From contig CM073193.1 in assembly GCA_037042915.1 (NCBI GenBank), forward strand, positions 496,001 to 560,000: a DNA stretch of 64,000 nucleotides, read 5' to 3'. Position 1 is the stretch's first letter. Each line of letters opens with the position of its first letter. This DNA is from Auricularia sp. M13 (taxonomy: Eukaryota; Basidiomycota; Agaricomycetes; Auriculariales; Auriculariaceae). Below the pieces are notes generated by a model. That model was not told where the DNA came from. It did not search any database and was given only the letters and a program-made list of their open reading frames with translations. A program made the translations under genes and the position numbers. This document shows, piece after piece, positions 1 through 9,856 of this stretch.

Positions 1-51
1 GCGGTCGATCAGCATTATTTGCCACAAAATAAGGAACCATGGAGCACGCAC

Positions 52-437
52 GGATCGTATGGTCGTACTGGTGTATTATTCTCGATTTCCTCCCATTGTT
101 CGTACCAGGTGAGCTTGACGCCCTCTCGAGCATTTTTCTCAGCCTGTGCCTTGCGGCGCTTCTTCGCGCTCTTCGGCCCCGCGCCCGCTTCGCCGTGCAC
201 CACTCGGAGTGCGACCGTAGGAATGCCCAAGCCATCCACTTCGTCTTCACCATTGTCTTTGGCAATGATGCCAACATCCTTGAACGCCTTGAATGGGACA
301 ATGGTCACGCCAGCGGGAACCTGTGGCCAGGGCGGAAATTTGTAGTACGGCACGCCGTTTTCGTCCACCTCATACGGTCCAATGAAGCCCGCCGTACTCG
401 TTGGATCTGGGGCCGGGGACGCTGCAACGTCGGCCAT
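52..437 (-). CDS. Conserved basidiomycete protein, 5' exon only (partial)
   Basis: Only the first exon lies in the window. The ATG is at 437 (reading leftward) and the exon ends at a GTGCGT donor just below 52, leaving 128 codons plus two bases; the next exon lies off the left edge. Reading through the donor meets a stop at 15-17, so splicing is the better reading. The protein opens with a short Ala/Pro stretch. A Tyr-, Trp- and Pro-rich block follows (YYKFPPWPQVP), then a lysine/arginine patch (SAKKRRKAQAEKNAR, possible nuclear signal) and TWYEQWEE. I recall proteins of this pattern in agaricomycete genomes, all without a known function. No catalytic motif is visible. The gene lies downstream of, and in the same direction as, the 14-3-3-like gene. 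Confidence 0.55.
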
Positions 438-837
438 GCTGGTGGGATGAGAGCAAGAGGATGAAGGTTATTTCGCGTTCCGCTTGTGGCGTGTTGCCGC
501 CGGAGAATCGCGCCGCTTGCCCGGATCGGTGAGATTATCTGCAAATTATCTGGTCTTCTGCGTCTATTTTCATTACCACCGCGGTATTCCTGGAGACTGC
601 TCAAAGAGTTCAAATACCAAGCGTCAATATTATGTAAGCATTGGTCGCAAGAATGGGCCAAGAGAGATGCGAATCGCTGCCCCCAAAGCAAGTCATGAAG
701 CTCGTAAAATAGAGTCTTTCTGACATACAAAGCAGGTTCAATTGAGAGTGATAGACTGAAGAGAGCTGTAAAAATCCAAAGCGCGAGATTTCAGATATAT
801 ACACAGACAGAGAAAGCAAGATCGACAAATGCGAACA
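438..837. other. Intergenic, no gene seen
   Basis: A 400-nt spacer between the ATG of the partial left-edge gene and the stop of the 14-3-3-like gene, both on the minus strand. It should hold the promoter of the former and the 3' end of the latter. The short frames here show no family motif. Confidence 0.6.
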
Positions 838-1712
838 TCACTCCTCGCCGGCAGGCTCCAAGGCATGAACTTCCGGCAGCCATGCCTGGAGATTCTCCCT
901 CAAGAGCTTCAATACGATGACCGCGTCCCTGTACCTATCCTCGCTCAGCGTGTCGAGCCCCTCCAAAGCCTCGTCGAAGGATTCCTTGGCCATATTCCAC
1001 GCTCCGCGCACGTCGCGCATGATGTCGTACTGGAATACACTCGCGTTGAGCAGCAGACCCAGTCTCAGCGGATCAATCGGCAGGAGCGCTCTGGCGGCTA
1101 TCTCGAGTGCACTATCGTATGCAGCCTTAGCCAGCCGTGCGTGGGACGCATCTGAGGGAAAGGTCTCGGCCAGATAGCGACGGTGGTCAGCTTGCCTGAG
1201 GTGCGAAAACCATGAGGATGAGGCATGGCGAGCGAAGCGTTCGGAAGCACGCACATCTTAATATAGAACACCTTGGCCTCGTCGTCTGCTGCGCGAGGGA
1301 CGAATTTGCTCTCCAGCAACCCGATAATGTCGCTTCCCAGGACCAGAATCTCCTTCTCCACCTTGGAGATGAACTCTTTGGATCGCTCGTCTGGCTTTGA
1401 CGCGCCACCCGCCACCGAGAGGAGGATGCGGCGCGACCGGCGCAGACGGGACATGTTGTTCTGGAACGCGATGGAGACGAGGGAGCGCTCGTTGATGCTC
1501 AAGTCGCCGTCGCTCTGCGCTATGAAAAGCCGCGCATACGCGAGCATGTCTGAACATCGTCAGCCTCTATATCTCAACCAGATATACGACATACCATCGA
1601 AGCGGTCTGCTGCTTCCGCAAGCCGACAATACAGGACGGCATCTTCACGCGAGAGCTTCACTGGAGAAAGAGGCTGCGCTGAGTTGGTAGCGGCTGCGTG
1701 AGGCATGGTCAT
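838..1712 (-). CDS. Divergent 14-3-3 family protein (paralog 1)
   Basis: 14-3-3 proteins are dimeric adaptors that bind phosphoserine/phosphothreonine sites in client proteins. Exons: 1595-1712, 1255-1549 and 838-1195, giving 256 codons; introns are 45 and 59 nt. The intron after the RFD/YEE region and the one inside the FYIKM motif sit where the canonical gene at 47.9 kb has its introns. Family marks include EDAVLYCRLAEAADRFDD, INERSLVSIAF, KVFYIKM, RRYLAE, LGLLLNASVFQYDI and ALEGLDTLSEDRYRDA. Of the phosphopeptide pocket, the residue matching human Lys49 is Gln (AFQNN instead of AYKN), while Arg56, Arg127/Tyr128 and Asn173 equivalents are kept. The Arg/Trp stretch after the pocket is also changed. 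It is therefore clearly divergent and may bind a different set of ligands. An inner Met two codons downstream is an alternative start. Confidence 0.85.
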
Positions 1713-2189
1713 CGAGAGGAGTGTTGAGTCAATAGCGCTTGGGGTGAGACGGCCGTTTATATGGCCGCCTGGGCCAAGGGTTGCGCCGCAGGTGGAGCGG
1801 AGGGTTTCACGGCACGCACAGAGCAACTTCGAACAGCATATCTGTGCAGTGTGCAATGCCCTGGGCGTAGGGCGATGTGAGCGTCAACACAGCGCCGGCT
1901 TCTCGGATCCGCTCGCTCGCTGTGGTGCAAACACACAGCCTGCAGTTAAAGTGTCGAGCATTAGCGTTTCAGTGGTAAGGACAGTAGGAGAACCTACAGT
2001 ACCAGTGTCTCACGCACTGGTAGCGAGGCGCAAGATCTTCGTGCACTGCTTCGTTAGCCCTGCTCCAACGATCTTGGACAATTCATTGCTCATTGCGACG
2101 TTAGAGGCTACAAATTATCGGATTAGACTTTCTCAATGCGCGTATCATACAGCAGTATATGTTTTCGAGGAAGAAGGCACTTTGGCAAC
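1713..2189. other. Intergenic, no gene seen
   Basis: This spacer runs from the 14-3-3-like start to the stop of MGQRHQ-family gene A. A TTTATATGG stretch near 1755-1763 (plus strand) may be a TATA-like site for the 14-3-3-like gene. Nothing else is recognisable. Confidence 0.5.
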
Positions 2190-4175
2190 CTAGGGTTCAA
2201 CTGGTTGCATCAGTGGCAAAGAGCGCAAGCCCACTTTGAGACGCGCCAGAACGCCCTCACACTCAGACAGCACCGACTCGGGCACGCGGCCGTGGCGATT
2301 TGGCAACCGAGAAACCCATTCGCGCACGGACAAAGACTCTACGGGCTGTAGCCCAACGCTCTCCTGCCCAGGCACGAAGGCCCACCGCTCAAGCGCATAG
2401 TCAGGTATGCCCACGGCGGCATCGAGCGGGCGGACGTAGCGATGGAAAGGGATTGTACCCTTGGAATTCAGAACGAGGGCCCAGCCGGGGTGCCGTGGCA
2501 CGCCTGCCATAGCGGCCTGGGCGGATGCAACAGTACTCAACAGGCCATCCGTCTCATCGAATGAGACAGTGGGGATCAGCGACGGCAAAGCGCCATAGGT
2601 GTAGCACGGAGTACCGTCTTCGAGCACAGCGGCCTCGACAGCGCCGACGGGGTGGAAATACGCGCGCATCTCGAAGAAGATCTCAGCCCAGCCGAGCTGC
2701 GCGCGAGGATCGTAGATGTGCTCGACGAACTTTGCGAGGCCGCGAACAACTCCTTCGGCTCCTAAATGCGCGAGCTCAACGCCGAATCGTGTTATAGTTG
2801 GAGTCGCGGGCATTTTATACATGTCGATCGGCGGGGCGAAGAGAACGACTGTCAGTCCCGCCGGCGGGTCGTCCTTTTCGGTCCATCGTACGCACTCTGG
2901 TGCGGAGAGCTTGAAGCCTGCCTTGATTCGAGTCTGATGGACGGCAGCCAACAGAGGGGGCGTTGCGAGATATATCGAGAGGGGCAGTACCTTTGTGGGA
3001 GGTCCCAACTTCGGACAGGCTAATGCTACGACGTTCTTCAAGTTCGGCAGTTGGAGGACGAGCGACTCGAGGATATTTGCAGTGAGAGTAGAGCACTTTG
3101 ATAGATTGAGGGATTCAGCATGCTGCAAGGCGTCCAGGAGTCCAAGAAGAGGAATAGCAACTACAGCACTGGTCGACAACCAGGGCGTCAGGTCGACGTA
3201 GGATGTCTTCTCTGCAAGAAGCAGCTGCTTGAGAAAGAACATGCCGTTCGCGCTGAGTTTGCGGGCGGCAAGCAATTCAGAGCGCAGCACTGCCAAGTGG
3301 TTCTGCTCGATTATCAGGTCCGCCAGAGTAGCCAGAGCATCGTCAGACTCCAACTCCTGCCCATCGGAGGACAGAAAGGCACGCAGAGCAGAAATGACAG
3401 AGAGCGCAGAAAGAGATGTCGGTACCGCGGGTGGAATATCGTCCACATTCGGATCGTCAACCACAATGAGTCCTCGGAGATGGCTAAATTCATCGGGAAA
3501 TGTAGCGCCAAGAGCAGCAACGTCCACGAGTGCATGACAATCGAGCAGTGCCACGGCAGAGAGATCGACCTGAGGCTTACTCGGATCATCCTGGCTAATG
3601 ACCGCGACCAAAGGTTCACGAATGAGCAACACCAATAATTCAGGAACCTCGAAGCCTCACCCGAGATATCCCAAGGCTGTCACAGGGCCTCTACCCGACC
3701 ACCAGAAGCAGTACCGGGGTGCGCCAGGTTCGGTGAGGTCGAAGCAGGTATACCCCTAGACCGATGATTTCAGCCATTCGGCGCAGGAAAAAAAATAATA
3801 TAAAAAAGACCTTACATCATCGTTGTTAAATCGACAGGGCTGCATGTGGATGGACTCTAAGCTCAGTCTGTATAGCTGGAAGCGGTCCATGTCCACGCGA
3901 CAAGATGTCACGAAGAGCCCAGTCAGATAGGGACATATCACGGTCGGGTCCTCTTGGGACATGTCGTCCTCGATGCTGTCGATGTCGGCGAGCTTGAGCG
4001 TAGAGAGCTCGGTCGCAATGGCGGCCGCGTTGAATGGATTGAGGAAGGCGCGCATTAGGCGGGCGGCAGCGTGCACCACGAGTCTGCCGTAGAGATACTG
4101 GGAGTGGAATGCCGCGACGCAGCGATATTGGCCTTGCACGCGCGCGATCACGAAGAGCTGGTGCCGTTGGCCCAT
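2190..4175 (-). CDS. MGQRHQ-family protein A, unknown function
   Basis: Exons: 3816-4175, 3661-3755 and 2190-3594; 619 residues. The start opens with MGQRHQLFVIAR, the hallmark of an expanded agaricomycete family that I know only as hypothetical proteins. N-terminal region (about 1-150): conserved RCVAAFHSQ, ARLMRAFLNPFNAAAIATEL, PYLTGLF and a YTCFDLTEPG-APRYCFW motif. Middle (about 270-340): a leucine-rich stretch with LTANILESLVLQLPNLKN. C-terminal region: ELAHLGAEGVVRGL, FFEMRAYFHPVG, PRHPGWALVLNSKGT, ERWAFVPGQESVGLQPVE and VREWVSRLP. The first intron is 60 nt and the second 66 nt. It lies head-to-tail with gene B, which has identical exon 1 and exon 2 lengths (360 and 95 nt), so the two arose by tandem duplication. 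No enzyme motif, signal peptide or membrane segment is evident. Confidence 0.82.
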
Positions 4176-4447
4176 CGTAGGTAATGCAAGCGGTCAAAAG
4201 CTGGGCCGAGCGGAGTTGGCGCGCTTGCCACGATCGGCGCTGGCATTGTGGTACTGTACAGCTGTCAATGGGGCGTCTCCGTTAGCCTGGGGCAAGATCC
4301 TCGTTCATTAGCTTTGACAGTACAAGCGCATCTCCGGCGACTTACTGCCCATTGAGACGATAGTTAGCTACAAACCAGCGACGCAGCCGTGCTCAGCGCG
4401 TTTATCGTACAGCAAATTATCATCAAGGAAGGAGGCGCAATGGCGAG

Positions 4448-6427
4448 CTAGGATGCAATTGTTTCCGGATCCGGAACTGGCAAAGAGCGTAGCCCCGCTT
4501 TGATGCGCTCCAGGACGCCTTCGCACTCAGACAGCACCGACTCGGGCACGTGTCCGTGTCCTTCCGGCAGTCGACCAGCCCACTCGCGCACGGATACAGC
4601 CTCAACAGGCTGGAGTCCAACTTTCTCCTGCCCAGGCACGTATTCCCACCGCTCGAATGCGTATTCAGGTCCTAAGACGTCGGAGGTGGGGGTATAAAAC
4701 CGACGATGGTCAGGCATGGTGCCCTTGGTGTTCAACACGAGAGCCCACCCGGGATGGCGGGGAACGCCCCGCATGGCGCCCTGGGCCCGCGAAAGGATCT
4801 GTCTCTCTGCCGTCCAAAGTTCCCCTGCGTTCCCGAAAATGACGTCCTGGCACAGATTCGGCAACGCGCCATAGCTGTAGCACGGAGCCCCGTCCGAAGA
4901 CGCGGCGGTCGCGAGAGTGCCGACCGGGTGGAAATACGCGCGCATCTCGAAGAAGAACCCGTCAGTGTCGAACCACCCGTGCGGATCGTAGAGGCGTTCC
5001 AGGAACTTCGACAAACCACGGACGACGCCTTCGGCCCCGAAATGCGCGAGCTCGACGCCGTACCTCATCATGGATCGGGATGTGCTGGATAGAGAACGGT
5101 TTCTGAGGGGTGGGGTGAAGAGAACGACCGTGAGACCGGCCGGCGGGTCACCCTCGATGTCGACCCATTGTGCGCATTCTGGGCCGGAACCTGCGAAGCG
5201 AGTATGATAGACGCCGGCCAGGAGAGGGGCCGTCGCGAGATACGCTGAGAGTGGCAGCGACCGTGTGAGTGTACCCAGTTCCGGACAGGCCAGCGCTATG
5301 ACATTCTTAAGGCTCGGCAATTTAAGGACAAGCGACTCAAGGGTGTCTGCGGTGAGTGTGGAGCAGGTCGAGACATCAAGGGTGTCGGCGTGCTGAAGGG
5401 CATCCGAGAGGTCAAGAAGAGACGTCGCTTCTAGAGCATTCGATGACAGCCAGGGCTTCAAATCAATGAACGCGGCTTTTTCGGCTAGGAGCAGCTGTTT
5501 CAGAAGGAAGAGGCCATTGGTGTTGAGTTTTTCCACGGCCAGCAATTCAGTGCGAAGCACAGTCAAATGGTTCTGCTCCACCACCAAATTCAGGAGAGCG
5601 GCGGTCGCGTCGTCCGGTTCTTGTTGGTGAACATCGGTAGACAGAAGGCTTCGGAGAGCGGAAACGACGGATAATGCAGAAAGAGACGCAGGCGGCGGCG
5701 GTGGCGGCGGCGATGAACTTGCGTCCTGTTGGGCTTGTTTGTCTCCACGGCGGCGCTTGAAGTCTTCAGGCCATGTAGCAGCAAGAGTAGAAACGTCCAG
5801 AAGAGAATACCGATCCAGTAGTTCGAGAACAGCGGGTTCCATTCTACCGTCGTACTGCCTGATCAGCCAGGACGGCGGTTGGCTCGATGAGCGACAGCAA
5901 TACGAGATAATCATGAAGCCTCACTCAAGATATCCCAGGGCCTTCAAGGGTTTTCCCCCTGGTAACCAGAAACAGTACCTGGGTTCACCGGGTATGGTCA
6001 GATCAAAGCAGCTATAACCCTGGCAAGATTTCAGCCGATCTGCGTAGAAAAAATTGCATAGAGTTACATCATCGTTGTCACAGTGAGAGGGAAGGACGTG
6101 GAAAGGCAATAAGCTCAATCTGAGTAGCTGGAAGTGGTCCATGTCGACGCGGCAAGATGTGATGAAGAGCCCAGTAAGGTACGGGCAAAGAACAGTTGGG
6201 TTCTCGTCGTATTCATCGTCCGAGACATCTTCGAAGTCTGAATCGTTCAACGTGGAGAGTTCAGTCGCAATGGCGGCCGAGTTGAATGGATTAATGAAGG
6301 CGCGCATTAGGCGGGCGGCAGCGTATACCACAGGTCTGCCGTAGAGCCACTGGGAGTGGAACGCCGCAACGCAGCGATAGCGCCCTCGCACCCGCGCGAT
6401 CACGAAGAGCTGGTGCCGTTGTCCCAT
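4448..6427 (-). CDS. MGQRHQ-family protein B, unknown function
   Basis: Exons: 6068-6427, 5925-6019 and 4448-5858; 621 residues. It has the same architecture as gene A: an MGQRHQLFVIARVRGRYRC opening, NPFNSAAIATEL, YSCFDLT-PGEPRYCFW, the leucine-rich block LTADTLESLVLKLPSLKN, then ELAHFGAEGVVRGLSKFLE, FFEMRAYFHPVG, PRHPGWALVLNTKGT and the C-terminal SVREWAGRLPEGHGHVPE. A Ser/Pro/Gln tract near residue 190 (SSPPPPPPPA) is absent from A. The first intron (6020-6067, 48 nt) is a multiple of three and has no in-frame stop, so retention would add 16 residues. The start is shared back-to-back with J-protein 1, about 216 nt away, so the two may share a promoter. Function is unknown. Confidence 0.83.
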
Positions 6428-6458
6428 GATCACGCAACCGGTCAAAAGCAGGAGGCTG

Positions 6459-6470
6459 AGCGGAGTTGGC
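6459..6470. promoter_or_regulatory. AGCGGAGTTGGC motif in the B / J-protein 1 divergent promoter
   Basis: The same 12-mer occurs at 4209-4220, 34 nt upstream of the start of gene A, and here, 32 nt upstream of the start of gene B. A 10-nt version (AGCGGAGTTG) occurs at 7779-7788, upstream of J-protein 2. It could be a regulatory site or simply a remnant of the duplications. Confidence 0.4.
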
Positions 6471-6577
6471 ACGCTTCGGCACGCACTGGCAGTGCCGCCG
6501 GCAGTGTGCCGATCTACGCTTGCCAGTCAACCACCACGACTACCGTACTTCAATCTGCACCACGGTCAAGGCAGAGG

Positions 6578-6585
6578 TATATAAA
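6578..6585 (+). promoter_or_regulatory. TATA box of J-protein 1
   Basis: TATATAAA lies 66 nt upstream of the J-protein 1 ATG. The surrounding block resembles the promoter of J-protein 2, which has CATATAAC near 7869 followed by a similar AGC-TAAGCTT/CTGGGCC stretch. The two promoters therefore look duplicated along with the genes. Confidence 0.6.
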
Positions 6586-6643
6586 GGCATTAGCTTAGGC
6601 CCTCGTGGGGCCGCTCATTGTTCTTGCCGCTCATCATCGCGCA

Positions 6644-7597
6644 ATGTCGCCTGCCAATAGCTCCTCAGGCCGCTCGTATACATCAGCTCAGGAGGATGTT
6701 GTCCAACGTGTTTTCGACTGCGATGCCACCGCTTACTATTCGATCTTGAACGTCGAAGAAGACGCCGACGCGGAAGAAATCAAACGGGCTTTCAAATCTG
6801 TGAGTTCTACATACCCCATGCGATAAGTTTGGGCTGATACAGTGGCATGCCAGCTCGCGTTACTGCTTCATCCAGACAAAAACGCTGCTCCACAGGCCGA
6901 AGAGGCGTTTAAAATTGTACGGCAGGCTTGGGAGGTTTTGAGCGACGACCAGGAGCGTGTGGCTTACGATAACGAGCGGCGCGGTGGCTTCTCGTCGTTC
7001 TTCTCGTCTTCATTCTCCTCGTCTTTCCCTAGCACTGCCGACGATTCTTGGAGCAGCTCTTCTGCTCGTCCGGAGCCGCCGCCGCAAGGCAAGCCACGCC
7101 GGAACGAAAACCGGAAGCAGCGCCGCCGTCGCCAGTATGAAGAGCGAATGGCCCGTCAACGGCAGCAGGAGGAAGAGCGTGCCTCGGCAGAAACAGAGGA
7201 GCTCCTGCGCCGCATTACGCGGGAAGCAGCGCGCCGAGGCATTCGCTTCTGGTACTGCCGACAATGCGACGACGTCCATATTGAGGGCGATGTGCATGTG
7301 CAGTCGCAGTCGCAGTCACAGTCTGGACGCGCTTCCCAGGCTCCGCGGCCTGAAACTGCCCAGGACGGCGGACTGTACGAGGCGCTGCTCACCCTGATTG
7401 TGATGGCTTTCGGCCTTCTCATGGTCCTTTATGCGCTCTACTATGGAATCAAGTTCCTCTTCACCTCGACATTCGGGAAGATTGTCCTCGGCATTGCAGG
7501 CATCGTGACCCTCTTGTATTACGTTCCCGACCCCAGCCCGCAGCGGCCGCAACCTAGAACCTATTATCGGAGACCAACACCAGGCCCTTATCAATGA
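6644..7597 (+). CDS. Membrane-anchored J-domain protein 1
   Basis: Exons: 6644-6799 and 6854-7597; 299 residues. J-domain proteins stimulate Hsp70 ATPase. The N-terminal J domain (about 22-90) has YYSILNVEEDADAEEIKRAFK, then LHPDKN with the essential HPD just after the 54-nt intron, and AFKIVRQAWEVLSD. It is followed by a Ser/Phe-rich linker, a basic Arg/Lys/Gln-rich region (about 140-185), a CRQCDDVHIEGDVH segment, and two hydrophobic stretches near the C-terminus (LLTLIVMAFGLLMVLYALYY and IVLGIAGIVTLLYYV). The layout resembles tail-anchored ER J-proteins, with the J domain expected on the cytosolic side; the compartment is an inference. J-protein 2, immediately downstream in the same direction, shares the J domain, intron position and promoter, which indicates tandem duplication. 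Confidence 0.85.
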
Positions 7598-7933
7598 TCA
7601 TCCTTCCATTGGAATGCAACCTAACTTACCTTCGCATCTCATGTTCGCACGGCCTTTGCACGGACCCGCTGCTGTACAACTATTATACATTTTGATCAAG
7701 TTTGCACATCGCGTCTTCGCAGCAACTCAATGCATGCTACCTAGAAGACAGCCTGTTTATTCAAATGGAATGTTGCAGAGCGGAGTTGCCAAGCGCATTT
7801 GCGCCTGAACGATCTCCGCTTGTCTGTTGTCTATCGCCATTAAGCCGCACAGGGCCATAGGCAGTGCATATAACAGAGCGCTAGCATAAGCTTTTCTGGG
7901 CCAACCTTCGCTTTGCGTTGTACCAATCACACG

Positions 7934-8427
7934 ATGCCGCCCACCGTGACTAGTACCTCGTCAGGTCGCTCCTACACATCGGCCCAGGAGGATGTTGTCA
8001 TCCGCATATTTTCCTGTGACGCCAGCGCGTACTACGCCATCCTAAACGTCAAAGAAGATGCAGATCTTGAAGACATTAAACGTGCCTTCAAAGCTGTGAG
8101 TTTTGCTGCCTCCAGTGAATTGGGCGCCCTGGCTGACGGAATCAATGCCATGGCCAGCTTGCCCTGCTTCTCCATCCAGACAAAAATGCTGCTCCGCGGG
8201 CCGAAGAGGCTTTTAAGATTGTACAGCAGGCGTGGCAGGTCTTGAGCGACGCCCAACAACGCGCTGCGTACGATAGTAAACGGCGCGCTGGTGGCTTTAG
8301 CTCGTGGTTCTCTTCGTCTTCCGCTGCCAACGGTTCTGGGACTGGCTCTTCTGCTCGTCAGCCACCGCAGCCGCAACCACAACAACAGCAGCAGCAGCAG
8401 CGTCAGCAGCAACAACAACAGCAGCGT

Positions 8428-8462
<35 letters not shown>

Positions 8463-9315
8463 GCAGCGTCAGCAGCAGCAGCAGCAGCAACAACAACAAC
8501 AGCAACAACAGCAACGACAACAACAACAACAGCAGCAGCAGCAGAGGGAGCAGCAGCGCCGCCGCGAAGATGAAGAGCGAATGGCTCGCCAGGACGCAGT
8601 GGACGAAGAGCAGCGCGCACGCGAGGAGGCCCAACGCGCCCGGGAGGAGGCCGACCGCGCGCGAGAGGAGATCGACCGCGCGCGCGAGGAGGCGGACCGC
8701 GCAAAGGAGGAATGGACGCCCTCCGTACGCGAGCAGCTGCAGCGCATCCACCAGGACGCCCAGCGCGCCCGGGAGGAGGCCCAGCGCGCCCGGGAGAATG
8801 CCCAGCGCGCACGCGAGGAGGCGCAACGCGCGCGGCAGGACCGGCTGCCCGCCCCGCGCGAGGACGTACGGGGCGCATGGGAGAACGCGCAGCTCGCGCG
8901 GCAGAACGCACGTATTGCGCAGGAGAACGCGCGGCTTGCGCGCGCCGCTGCCCAGCTCGTGCGGGAGAACACCCAGCTGCTGCGCGGGGAGGTCCAACGC
9001 GCGTCTGGGGCCGAGCTTCCCGTCGCGCAGAATGATGTGCAGCGCGCGCGGGATGACGCCCAGCGCGCGCGGGAGGACGCCCAGCGTGCGAGGGATGATG
9101 CCCAACGCGCGCGACTGGAGGCACAACGCGCGAGGGCAGAGGCCCAAAGCGCCAGGGCAGAGGCTGACAAGCTGCGACGCCGCATTCTTCTACAGCATCT
9201 CAACCCCGAGGTCGGCCTGGACGAACTCGAGCTGGCCGACATGCCCGTCGTCGTGTTTGTGTTGGCCGCCGGTATACTCCTCGCACGCTATTGCTACTTG
9301 GCCAGGGACCGTTAA
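7934..9315 (+). CDS. J-domain protein 2 with polyglutamine and long heptad coiled coil
   Basis: Exons: 7934-8095 and 8158-9315; 439 residues. The J domain (about 25-92) is close to J-protein 1: YYAILNVKEDADLEDIKRAFK, an intron, LHPDKN and AFKIVQQAWQVLSD. It has HPD and should act with an Hsp70. The rest differs: a glutamine tract (about 135-195), then roughly 190 residues of 7-residue units of the AQRAREE type, a textbook heptad pattern for a long charged coiled coil. A single hydrophobic segment follows near the C-terminus (VVVFVLAAGILLARY) with a short basic tail, so the protein is probably tail-anchored with the coil facing the cytosol. J-protein 1 has no such coil, so it was gained here or lost there after duplication. 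Confidence 0.85.
8374..8557 (+). repeat. CAG/CAA trinucleotide tract encoding polyglutamine
   Basis: About 55 consecutive codons are almost all CAG or CAA, broken by a few CGT/CGA (Arg) codons. The mixture of CAG and CAA interrupts a pure triplet run, so the tract is less slippage-prone than uninterrupted CAG. It is translated within J-protein 2. Confidence 0.9.
8620..9165 (+). repeat. 21-nt minisatellite encoding heptad repeats
   Basis: Imperfect 21-nt units based on GCCCAGCGCGCCCGGGAGGA repeat in frame, giving AQRAREE/ADRAREE/AQRARDD heptads. The array is interrupted by three or four non-repeat inserts (for example around 8711-8755 and 8845-8885). Unit purity is high enough that recent expansion or gene conversion is likely. 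Confidence 0.85.
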
Positions 9316-9856
9316 CACGACGTCAACTTCCTCTTCTGCATTGGACACCATCTTCGTCTTCAGATCACCGTCCGCATCTCGTCATTATTAGCAACCCAGG
9401 GCCTTTGCACTCAATTGCTGCTGTACGACTATATACTAAACAATCAAATAGCACTCACAACTCGATGGCGCCGTACCTTCCACCGCAGTGCGCACGGAGA
9501 ACGCAATGCAAGTCTGGCCAGTGGGATCTACGTTGCTGCTCACGACGCTCGCACAGCAATTATACAGCGGCTCAGGCTCACACACCCGACGAACATGGCC
9601 CTGCGATCGATATGCAGCAGACATCGACCAACGAGGGCTGCACATCGACATCATATTTGCACCATTTCGGGGCGAAGATCAGAACGTAAAATACTAACTA
9701 TTAGATCTTTGGTGCCGCGCTAGTCGCGCCTTAGTCGAGGCACTCCCCTATGTGGCGCGTCCTGGGTCGCGGAACCAGGCTCCGCCGACAGAGAGGTGCT
9801 CTCGACCACCGTCCTCGTCCCCAATCTCGTTTCGTTTCGCGCGCGCAAAAACTCAG
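9316..9856. other. Intergenic, no gene seen
   Basis: This spacer separates J-protein 2 and the second 14-3-3-like gene. It should carry the J-protein terminator and the next promoter. No RNA gene or conserved frame was recognised. Confidence 0.5.

Noticed and set aside
8374-8557. Repeat array considered as CRISPR or satellite
   Set aside because: It is an in-frame trinucleotide coding tract with no spacers, in a eukaryotic gene.
8297-9124. Minus-strand frame of 275 codons, Ala/Val/Pro/Arg-rich
   Set aside because: Same cause as above; low-complexity shadow without motif.
8032-9147. Long minus-strand open frame (371 codons, Leu/Arg-rich)
   Set aside because: It is the mirror of the CAG and 21-nt repeats of J-protein 2; repeat codons on one strand leave the other strand free of stops.
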